Source: Pseudomonadota bacterium (GTDB lineage Bacteria > Pseudomonadota > Gammaproteobacteria > Burkholderiales > Rhodocyclaceae). From it: a DNA stretch of 7,892 nt. The notes under the pieces were generated by a model. That model had not been told where the DNA came from, did not search any database, and saw only the letters and a list, made by a program, of their open reading frames with translations. Positions 1 through 6,139 of the stretch are shown in pieces. The stretch covers positions 1 to 7,892 of the forward strand of contig JAJZPJ010000031.1 of the NCBI GenBank assembly GCA_021811225.1. Reading direction: 5' to 3'. Each line of letters starts with the position of its first letter. The stretch's first letter is position 1. The position numbers were made by a program, and so were the translations under genes.

Positions 1-1158
1 GGCGAGATCGTGACCACGGCCGCGTCGCGCGAATTGGCCCGTCTGGTGATGATGGATGCCGCCCATCTGCAGGAGGAGGAAGCGCGCCGAATGAACCACG
101 GCGGCGAACGCCACGGCAAGCATACGCAGGCTGCGGCGCCCCTGTACTCGATTCTGGATGCCTTCCACACCATGGAGTTCTTCGGTCGCGCCGCCGTTTA
201 TGGCCAGCCGATCGAACTTTTCCCCGGCATCCGCGCCACCTTTGTCGACGCCGGCCACATCCTCGGCTCGGCCAGCATCCTGCTGGAACTGGAGGAACCG
301 GGGCGGCGGCGCAGCGTGCTTTTTTCCGGTGATCTGGGCAATGCCGGCCGGCCCATCCTGCGCGACCCCAGCACGCCGCCGGGAGGCGCCGACATCGTGG
401 TGATGGAGACGACCTACGGGGACCGTCTGCACAAACCCTTCGAGCCGTCGGTGACGGAGTTCTACCAGGCGGTCAATGCCACGTTCAAACGCGGCGGCAA
501 CGTCGTCATCCCCAGCTTCGCTCTGGAGCGGGCGCAGGAACTGTTGTATTTCCTGCGCGAGGGCGTCGAGGCGGGGATCCTGCCGCGTTCCACCCAGGTG
601 TATCTGGATTCGCCGATGGCGATCTCGGCGACGGAAATTTTCGAGCGTCACCACGAGTGCTACGAAGCCGAGACCGCCGAACTGTTCAGGCGGGGGCGCG
701 ATCCTTTCCGTCCGCCCGGACTGCATTTCACCCGCGACACAGCGGAGTCGATCGCCATCAACCGGATCGGCGGCGGCGCCGTCATCATGGCCGGCTCCGG
801 CATGTGCACCGGCGGGCGGATCAAGCATCACCTCGAAAACAATCTCGGCCGCGAGGAGTGCAGCGTGATCTTCGTCGGTTATGCCGCGACCGGAACGCTC
901 GCCCGCAGGATCATCGACGGGGCCAAGACGGTGAGGATCTACGGCGAAGAAATGGCGGTGCGCGCCGCGATCCACACCATCAACGGCTTCTCGGCGCACG
1001 CCGATCAGGCCGAACTGCTCGCCTGGCACCGCAAGATCGGTTCGCCCGAGCGGACCTTTCTGGTCCATGGCGAGGAACTGGCGATGGCCAAATTCGCCGA
1101 GCGGCTCGCGGGCAGCCGGGTCGACATGCCGACGCTGAACCAGGTCTTCGAGCTGTGA
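1..1158 (+). CDS. MBL-fold/beta-CASP RNA-processing nuclease (YSH1/CPSF73-like), 5'-truncated by window edge
   Basis: Probable zinc-dependent single-strand RNA nuclease of the metallo-beta-lactamase/beta-CASP group (relatives: CPSF73, Thermus TTHA0252), acting in the cytosol. The frame is open from base 1 and gives 385 visible residues before TGA. The first residues (GEIVTTAASRELARLVMMD) already match the interior of the fold, so the GTG at 10 is not the true start; about 70-80 residues, including the HxHxDH zinc motif, lie upstream. Visible motifs, numbered from base 1: GHILGS with the metal-ligand His86, SGDLGN with Asp111, beta-CASP motif A ETTYGD (Glu136), motif B FSAHAD (His333) and motif C LVHGE (His356). 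GSGMCTGGR, also typical of the family, lies between. All visible catalytic positions are intact, so it is probably active. It converges on the bat operon with a one-base gap. The family is certain; the physiological substrate is unknown. Confidence 0.93.
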   Translation, partial: GEIVTTAASRELARLVMMDAAHLQEEEARRMNHGGERHGKHTQAAAPLYSILDAFHTMEFFGRAAVYGQPIELFPGIRATFVDAGHILGSASILLELEEPGRRRSVLFSGDLGNAGRPILRDPSTPPGGADIVVMETTYGDRLHKPFEPSVTEFYQAVNATFKRGGNVVIPSFALERAQELLYFLREGVEAGILPRSTQVYLDSPMAISATEIFERHHECYEAETAELFRRGRDPFRPPGLHFTRDTAESIAINRIGGGAVIMAGSGMCTGGRIKHHLENNLGREECSVIFVGYAATGTLARRIIDGAKTVRIYGEEMAVRAAIHTINGFSAHADQAELLAWHRKIGSPERTFLVHGEELAMAKFAERLAGSRVDMPTLNQVFEL

Positions 1159-1166
1159 GTTAACTC
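1157..1166. other. 10-bp perfect palindrome GAGTTAACTC at the convergent stop codons
   Basis: The palindrome spans the one-base gap between the two converging genes. It contains the last two bases of the plus-strand TGA (1156-1158) and the whole minus-strand TAA (1160-1162). It has no loop and no adjoining T tract, so it does not look like an intrinsic terminator. It may simply follow from two stop codons placed back to back. Either transcript must end inside the opposing gene or by a factor-dependent route. Confidence 0.4.
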
Positions 1167-2845
1167 CGATACAGGGGCACGAGCGGGGAGGCTTGTTCGG
1201 GACGATTTTCTTTCCCGGCCGGCCGGTGCTGGCTGAACGCTCGCCACAGCCTCTCGCCTCGCCAGCCAGACTCCGCCCCAGAATACAAAACCCGTTCCAG
1301 TTCGTTCAGAGCCTCGGCCAGTTCGGGGTCGCATAGGCGGGCGAGTGCGGTGAGGCTGGTCGGCGGACGTGTGGGCCAGCGCCGCTTGGCCCATGCCTGC
1401 AATCGTGTTTTCGCCCGGGATGCGTCGTTTGCCAGGCAGTCCCTGTTCAGTTGCCGCTCCAATTGTCTGAGCGGCTCTTCAGTGTCGCCCGATTTTTCGG
1501 GCCGGGATTTTTCCCGCGTCCGCCAGGCCCAGGCAATCAGCGTGGCGAGCCAGCCCAGACCGAGCGTCAACGCCAACCAGGGCCACCAGCCGGCGGAGAC
1601 TTGCGAGCCCGCGGCGGTATCCTGGGCTGCGGGAATCTGCGGCGGCGGGCTGAAGCCCGGAGGAGCCGCGGGCTGCCGCGCGCCGGGCAGGACGGTGATG
1701 CTGCGCGCCGGGAGAATCGCGACTTCCTCCTGATCCTTCGTGACGTTCCACCATTTGACTTCGATCGCGGGCAGCGTGACCTTGCCGGCGCGGGTCGGAA
1801 TGATGGCGATTTTCTGCACGCGCGTGCCGGTGATGCCCTGGTCGTCCGGACCGTCTTTCAACGTCGGCTGGTCCGGATAGAGCTTCAATCCGGCGATCGG
1901 CTGCCCGGCGAGCGAGGGCAATTGCGCGGCGGTCAAGCCCGTTGCCGTCAGCGTCAGGGTGCGGGTGATCGGATCGCCGACGGTGAGCTTGGGAGGATTG
2001 TCCGACCACTGTTCGGTCAGCAGCAGCTTGCTCGCCGGCAGCCATTGGCTGGCGGACGCGCCCGCCGGCATCGGCTTGACCGACAGATCGACGCTCTGGG
2101 AGGTCAAGCGCAGATGGCGGCTGTTCTGGCCGAAGGGATCGAAGGAGAAGAATCCGCCGCCGCCTTCGATGACGTCGCCGTCGAACACCACCGGAGCGCT
2201 GCGAAACTGCCCGCTCTTTTGCGGATAGACGGCGTAGCGCCGTTCGATCACCGAATAGGCCTGGCCGTTGCGCAGAGTCTGGAACGAACGATCGCCGCCC
2301 AGCCGTTCGACCAGCGCATCCATTTTCGGAAAGCTCGGCGCGCTGAGCGTGCTGCCGTTGCCCAGATCGACCTTGCGATAGAGGCGCACGGTGAAGATGA
2401 TCTGCTGCTCGACGTAGGCGACTTGCGGTTTCGCGCTCACTTCGAGAAACAGATCGCCGCCTGATGCCGCCTGGGGCTGGCTCGCTGCGTTGACGGTGAG
2501 CACGATCGGCTGGCTGCTCTGGCCGCCCAGCGAAATCGCCGGAATCTGCAGCTGTCCGCTGCGTTTGGGCATCAGGCTGATCTGCCACTGGACGCTCCGG
2601 CTGGTCTGGCCGTTGATGATCTGGATGCTGCTGCTCTTGCTCTGTCCGAGCACGTCGAAGTCTCGTCGCAGGACGCTCAGATCCGGCTCGCCGCCAGCGC
2701 TGCCATCGCTTTGCAGGCTGAGGGTGAAGGACTCGTTCATCGCCACCGGGTTGCGATCGACCGTCGCTCGCAGCGAGGCCAGCGCCGGCGGTGCCGCCAG
2801 CAGCGCCAGCGTGCAGATGAGCAGGAATCGTCGCAGACTTACCAT
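1160..2845 (-). CDS. batD: BatD-family protein (periplasmic beta-domain protein with C-terminal membrane anchor)
   Basis: A 561-residue member of the BatD 'oxygen tolerance' family, probably the large periplasmic partner of the Bat VWA proteins. I start it at the ATG at 2845: it begins MVSLRRFLLICTLALLAAPP, a signal peptide with likely cleavage after ALA at residue 23, and AGAGGAG lies 12 bases upstream. The same frame stays open for 32 more residues to 2941, but those lie inside the preceding gene and would bury the signal peptide. Three beta-sandwich-like segments end in similar strands: SGQLQIPAISL (about 96-106), SGQFRSAPVVF (211-221) and AGKVTLPAIEV (353-363). A proline-rich linker (about 389-408) leads to one membrane helix (about 420-441), followed by RTREKSR and a helical, probably cytosolic tail of about 115 residues. 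The start overlaps the upstream gene's stop by 7 bases. It is the last gene of the operon. Molecular activity is unknown for the family. Confidence 0.93.
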   Translation of the reverse strand: MVSLRRFLLICTLALLAAPPALASLRATVDRNPVAMNESFTLSLQSDGSAGGEPDLSVLRRDFDVLGQSKSSSIQIINGQTSRSVQWQISLMPKRSGQLQIPAISLGGQSSQPIVLTVNAASQPQAASGGDLFLEVSAKPQVAYVEQQIIFTVRLYRKVDLGNGSTLSAPSFPKMDALVERLGGDRSFQTLRNGQAYSVIERRYAVYPQKSGQFRSAPVVFDGDVIEGGGGFFSFDPFGQNSRHLRLTSQSVDLSVKPMPAGASASQWLPASKLLLTEQWSDNPPKLTVGDPITRTLTLTATGLTAAQLPSLAGQPIAGLKLYPDQPTLKDGPDDQGITGTRVQKIAIIPTRAGKVTLPAIEVKWWNVTKDQEEVAILPARSITVLPGARQPAAPPGFSPPPQIPAAQDTAAGSQVSAGWWPWLALTLGLGWLATLIAWAWRTREKSRPEKSGDTEEPLRQLERQLNRDCLANDASRAKTRLQAWAKRRWPTRPPTSLTALARLCDPELAEALNELERVLYSGAESGWRGERLWRAFSQHRPAGKENRPEQASPLVPLYRS

Positions 2846-4665
2846 GCTTGTTTTTCGCTCCTCTGTTGCTGCTGCCTGTATTGATAGAGAAACTTGCGTC
2901 GCCACAAGCCGCCGGGGTCGTCGGGAATGCGGCGCAACCACTGCCGGTCGGCCCGCGTCATCTCCTTCTGATTTCCTTGCGCGGTCTCGGCGCTGTTCGC
3001 TGCGGTTCCGCTGTCGGCTTGCTGCTCGTCCTGCGCAGCTTGGTCAGCGGCCTGGTCTTGCGCCGATTTTCCAGTCGCGGCGCCCTGCTGCCCGGCCTCG
3101 CCTCGCTGCTGCGCGCTGCCGTTGCGCTCTCCGGTTCCTGGCTTGCCGTTCTGACCGTGCCTGTCCTGATCGCCACCTTGCGCGGACTTTCCCTTGCCGG
3201 GCGACGACTGCGACGATCGCGACGGCGGCGGCGTTCCACCAGGCTTTCCTTGCCCGCCGGCAGAGGAGGGCGACGGCTTCTGCGGCGGCGGCTTCAACAT
3301 CTTTTCCAGCAGATCGCGGTTATACCTGGCATCGTCAAAACCAGGTTGCCGCTTGAGCGCTGCCTGATAGGCGCTCAGCGCTTCGGGCAGATGCCCCAGA
3401 TGCGCCAGGGCGTTGCCGCGGTTGTAGTCGGCCAGGGGATCGTCGATGCCCTTCAGATCGCGCACCGCTGCCGCGTAATTGCCGGCCCGGTAGTCGGCGG
3501 CGGCGCGCCATTGCCGGTCATGAAACAGCTTAGCGGCGAGTTGCGGTTCATTGGAGGCCATCGCACGCTGTCCGCGCTGGTCGGCGCGCAGCCAAAGGCT
3601 GCTCCAGTCGAAGGCGTAGGCCGGATGCGCGTGCGGCAGGATGATCAGCAATAGGAGCAGCAGCGGGTAGCCGCGGCGGAAGGCGAGGGCGCCGAGCAGA
3701 AGCAGCGGCAGCAACAGCCATGGGCCTTCATCGCGCCACTGATCGCTGTTGATGCCGACGGCCTTTTGGTCCTGCTCGCGGGCGAGCTTGCTGGCGAACG
3801 GCGCCAGCAGCGCATGAAAATCGCTGTCGTCGGTGGCGAGGCGCCGGTAGGCACCGTGGCCCTGGCGCGCCAGCGTTGCGAGGACGGCGTCGTCTAGCTT
3901 GGGAATGACGATGGCGCCGTTCTCGTCCTGCACGAAGCCGCCATGCGGATCGGGGATGGGTGCGCCCTGGGTCGTTCCCACGCCCAGCACCGACAGCCGG
4001 TGGCCGGCCGCGACCAGATCCTCAATGGCATTCTTGAGCGCGGGGGGTTCGGGGCCGTTGATGCCGTCGGTGATCAGGAGCACGCCGCCGTGCCTGGCGC
4101 CGCCTTGCTTCAGCAGTTTCTGCGCCAGCCTGATGGCGCGATCGGGGCGCGAACCCTGGGCCGGCATCAGGTCGGTGTTCATGACGTCCAGCTGGCTGGC
4201 GATGGTCCGGGTATCCGAGGTCAGCGGGGTGACCACGAAGGGCGTGGCGGCGAAGACGATGAGCGCGGTGTCGCCCTCCTTCCGTTCCCTGAGGATGTCG
4301 CGCAGTTTCAGCTTAGCCCGCCGCAGCCGGCTGGGCGGGATGTCGGCAGCATCCATCGAGCGGGAGAGGTCGAGCAGCACCACCAGCGCCGATTTCCGGC
4401 GGAACACCGGCTGCGCCAGTTTATGCCAAGCGGGCCCGGCTAGCGCGAGGATCGCCAAGAGGCCGCCCAGCCCGATCGCGAGCAGACGCCGAGGGCTGCG
4501 CCGGCCGGCTGTGCGGATCAGGAGATGGGGCAGCAGCGGCGCGTCGACCACCTCAGTCCAACTGCGGCTGGCCAGACGATGGCGCCATATCAGGTGGAGC
4601 AGGGCGGCCAGTGGAATCAGGGCGAGCAGCCAGGCCGGACGCAGGAAGTGGAAGGCGGAAATCAT
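2839..4665 (-). CDS. batB: BatB-type VWA membrane protein fused to BatC-like TPR domain
   Basis: A 608-residue inner-membrane protein joining functions that Bacteroides splits into BatB (VWA) and BatC (TPR). Two N-terminal helices (about 9-27 and 61-79) precede a VWA domain (about 92-295) with MIDAS DLSRSM (Asp99, Ser101, Ser103) and ITDG (Asp200). Ser172 appears to sit where the sister VWA protein has the MIDAS Thr. Two more helices (about 315-330, 333-345) lead to TPR-like repeats (about 375-455, including YNRGNALAHLGHLPEALSAY). A linker of about 110 residues rich in Gly, Gln, Ser, Ala and Pro (about 459-568) follows, then a charged tail with RRIPDDPGGLWRRKF (579-593). Arg-rich flanks (RHR after helix 1, RRSPRR before helix 2) place that loop in the cytosol and, by inference, the VWA and TPR parts in the periplasm. 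The ATG forms ATGA with the batA stop; AGGG lies a few bases upstream. VWA and TPR parts probably bind proteins; no enzymatic activity is evident. Confidence 0.94.
   Translation of the reverse strand: MISAFHFLRPAWLLALIPLAALLHLIWRHRLASRSWTEVVDAPLLPHLLIRTAGRRSPRRLLAIGLGGLLAILALAGPAWHKLAQPVFRRKSALVVLLDLSRSMDAADIPPSRLRRAKLKLRDILRERKEGDTALIVFAATPFVVTPLTSDTRTIASQLDVMNTDLMPAQGSRPDRAIRLAQKLLKQGGARHGGVLLITDGINGPEPPALKNAIEDLVAAGHRLSVLGVGTTQGAPIPDPHGGFVQDENGAIVIPKLDDAVLATLARQGHGAYRRLATDDSDFHALLAPFASKLAREQDQKAVGINSDQWRDEGPWLLLPLLLLGALAFRRGYPLLLLLLIILPHAHPAYAFDWSSLWLRADQRGQRAMASNEPQLAAKLFHDRQWRAAADYRAGNYAAAVRDLKGIDDPLADYNRGNALAHLGHLPEALSAYQAALKRQPGFDDARYNRDLLEKMLKPPPQKPSPSSAGGQGKPGGTPPPSRSSQSSPGKGKSAQGGDQDRHGQNGKPGTGERNGSAQQRGEAGQQGAATGKSAQDQAADQAAQDEQQADSGTAANSAETAQGNQKEMTRADRQWLRRIPDDPGGLWRRKFLYQYRQQQQRSEKQAW
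2858..2864 (-). promoter_or_regulatory. Ribosome binding site of batD (AGAGGAG), supports the start at 2845
   Basis: On the minus strand AGAGGAG lies 12 bases before the ATG at 2845, inside the end of the batB/batC coding region. The spacing is a little long, but it is the strongest Shine-Dalgarno match among the internal gene starts of this operon. It supports the signal-peptide start over the longer 2941 frame. Confidence 0.6.
2962..3291 (-). other. Low-complexity Gly/Gln/Ser/Ala/Pro linker inside the BatB/BatC protein
   Basis: This in-frame stretch encodes about residues 459-568 of the VWA-TPR protein. It begins with proline/lysine-rich sequence (KPPPQKPSPSS), passes through Gly/Ser/Lys-rich sequence (SSPGKGKSAQGG), and ends with Ala/Gln/Asp-rich sequence (AQDQAADQAAQDEQQA). 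It has no hydrophobic clusters, so it is probably disordered. It separates the TPR repeats from the conserved C-terminal tail and may act as a flexible spacer. Confidence 0.7.
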
Positions 4666-5648
4666 GGCGATCCCTGCGCCCTCAGCAGCAAGGCAGCGGC
4701 GAGCAGCAGGCTGAAGGCGAGCGGCCAGTAGAACAGCGTCCGCCGCGGCCGGAAGGTCTGCGGCGCATGGTCGATCGGCTGCAGCTTGTCCAGAATGGCG
4801 TAGATCCGGTTCAGCCCTTCGCTGTCGCTGGCCCGGAAATAGCGCCCGCCGGTGATCGCGGCGATGGCGCGCAAGGTCTTCTCGTCGAGGTCGCTGGAAG
4901 GATTGATTCTTTGGGTGCCGAAGAACGAGTGGACCAGCATCTCGTCGGCTCCGACGCCGATGGTGTAGATGGTCATTCCCGCCTGTGCCGCCAGCTTCGC
5001 CGCTTCGAGCGGCGATACCTCGCCTGCGTCGTTGCCGCCGTCGGTGAGCAGGATCAGCACCTTGTTGCCGTGCGGGTGTTGGGCGAGGCGCTTGACCGCC
5101 AGGCCGATGGCGTCGCCGATCGCGGTCTGGTCGCCGGCCAGACCGATGGCGGATTGTTGGAGCAGGGTGTTGACGGTGGTGCGGTCGAAGGTCAGCGGCG
5201 CCTGCACGTAGGCTTTACTGCCGAACAGGATCAGACCGATGCGGTCGCCGACCCGGCGCTTGATGAAATCACCGGCGATTTTCTTGATCGCGGTCAGACG
5301 GCTGACCGCTTTGCCATCGATGACGAAATCCCGGGTTTGCATGCTGCCGGAGAGATCCACCGCCAGCATCAGGTCGCGACCGCTGACCGGCAGTTCGATC
5401 GGCTCGCCGAGCCAGACCGGGCGTGCCGCGGCGATGACCAACAACAGCCAGGCCAAGGAGGCGAGCCATAGCGGCCAGCGCCGAGGTTTGAAGCTGCCGG
5501 CTTTCGTGGCACCGTCGCCGGCAAAAGGGGCGAGGTCGGGGACGCGCAGCGCTGCTTCCTCCGTTTCGTCGGCAGGAGGCAGCAGGCGCAGCACCAGGAG
5601 CGGCAGCGGCAGCAACAGGAAGAGCCAGGGCCAGTCGAAGCCGATCAT
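4662..5648 (-). CDS. batA: BatA-type VWA-domain inner-membrane protein
   Basis: A 328-residue membrane-anchored von Willebrand factor A protein of the BatA/aerotolerance family. Two hydrophobic helices (about 5-24 and 58-77) precede the VWA domain (about 91-290), and a third lies near the C-terminus (about 306-323). The metal-ion-dependent adhesion site looks complete: DLSGSM (Asp98, Ser100, Ser102), Thr175 in QTAIGDAIG, and LLTDGG (Asp203). This predicts divalent-cation-dependent protein binding. KPRRW before helix 2 suggests that the loop between helices 1 and 2 is cytosolic and the VWA domain periplasmic, but RPRR just before the last helix argues the other way, so the topology is uncertain. 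The ATG at 5648 overlaps the previous stop as ATGA and has GGAG seven bases upstream. It is probably a partner of the following VWA-TPR protein and of the MoxR ATPase, inferred from gene order and family knowledge. Confidence 0.95.
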   Translation of the reverse strand: MIGFDWPWLFLLLPLPLLVLRLLPPADETEEAALRVPDLAPFAGDGATKAGSFKPRRWPLWLASLAWLLLVIAAARPVWLGEPIELPVSGRDLMLAVDLSGSMQTRDFVIDGKAVSRLTAIKKIAGDFIKRRVGDRIGLILFGSKAYVQAPLTFDRTTVNTLLQQSAIGLAGDQTAIGDAIGLAVKRLAQHPHGNKVLILLTDGGNDAGEVSPLEAAKLAAQAGMTIYTIGVGADEMLVHSFFGTQRINPSSDLDEKTLRAIAAITGGRYFRASDSEGLNRIYAILDKLQPIDHAPQTFRPRRTLFYWPLAFSLLLAAALLLRAQGSP

Positions 5649-6139
5649 CGAGGAACTCCGGAGGGCAGTTTCTTCAGCCAGCGTTCCGCCAAATCGAACA
5701 GGGCGGACAACGAACCCTCGTCGATGTTTTCTTCCCGGAGATAGGGTGCGGTCGCCAGCAGCCGACCGTCTCCCGATTGGAAGGACGGACTCCCGCCCAG
5801 GGTACGATCGAGAAAAGCCAGCCAGCGCTCGCCGTGGAGCGCCGCCACCTCCTCACGCGGATAGCAACTGAGCGCCCCGCGGCGCAGCAGCATCGACAGC
5901 TCGCTGACCAGCGGCTGCGTTTGCGCCTGATGCGATTCCAGGCGCGAACGCAGCTTGGCCAGTTCTTGCAGGGCGAGCCGGCGCCAGCGGTTGCCTCGGC
6001 GCCGTCGTTGCCAGACGAACAGGGCAAACGTCGTGAGCAGCAAGATTGCGGCAAGCAGCCACCATCCTGGCGCCGGCGGCCACCAGGAGACGGGTGGAGG
6101 CAGATGGATGTCGCGCAGTTGGGCAAGCGCCGGATTCAT
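5645..6139 (-). CDS. DUF4381 family membrane protein
   Basis: A 164-residue protein of the DUF4381 family, which is usually found in proteobacterial MoxR-VWA operons; its biochemical role is unknown. The family's N-terminal signature is clear: LRDIHLPPPVSWWPPAPGWW (8-27). One membrane helix (about 26-44) is followed directly by QRRRRGNRWRR, which fixes the N-terminus outside and about 120 C-terminal residues in the cytosol. That tail is helical and includes ERWLAFLD (104-111) and GDGRLLATAPY (123-133), both usual for the family. The ATG at 6139 overlaps the DUF58 stop as ATGA. Only a poor Shine-Dalgarno sequence (AGGCAG) precedes it, so translation probably depends on coupling to the gene before it. 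It may link cytosolic MoxR/DUF58 to the membrane VWA proteins; this is inference. Confidence 0.9.
   Translation of the reverse strand: MNPALAQLRDIHLPPPVSWWPPAPGWWLLAAILLLTTFALFVWQRRRRGNRWRRLALQELAKLRSRLESHQAQTQPLVSELSMLLRRGALSCYPREEVAALHGERWLAFLDRTLGGSPSFQSGDGRLLATAPYLREENIDEGSLSALFDLAERWLKKLPSGVPR
5656..5659 (-). promoter_or_regulatory. Ribosome binding site of batA (GGAG)
   Basis: GGAG on the minus strand sits seven bases before the ATG at 5648, inside the end of the DUF4381 gene. This is the usual spacing, and it confirms the start chosen at the ATGA overlap. Confidence 0.55.

Noticed and set aside
10..12. GTG as the start codon of the nuclease gene
   Set aside because: The frame is open to base 1, and the residues there already match the family interior. 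The essential HxHxDH motif must lie upstream.
1215..1226. CCGGCCGGCCGG self-complementary run near the batD 3' end as a terminator
   Set aside because: It is inside the batD coding region, has no separate loop and is not followed by a T tract on either strand in a terminator-like position.
1451..2464. Long plus-strand open frame (337 codons) opposite batD
   Set aside because: It is antisense to a well-supported BatD gene. The translation is Arg/Gly/Ala/Gln-rich with no recognisable domain, as expected for the complement of GC-rich coding sequence.
2846..2941. 32-residue N-terminal extension of BatD
   Set aside because: It would lie within the end of the batB/C gene and precede a good signal peptide; AGAGGAG supports the ATG at 2845.
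2962..3291. Possible tandem DNA repeat array in the low-complexity part of batB/C
   Set aside because: Only residue composition recurs; I see no fixed-length DNA unit, so it is annotated as a disordered linker and not as a repeat array.
2490..3356. Plus-strand open frame across the batD/batB junction
   Set aside because: It has very Arg/Ser/Ala-rich composition and lies antisense to two genes with strong domain evidence.
4611..5471. Plus-strand open frame (286 codons) opposite batA
   Set aside because: It is a shadow of the BatA VWA gene. Its charged, Gly/Asp/Gln-rich sequence lacks hydrophobic-core patterns.
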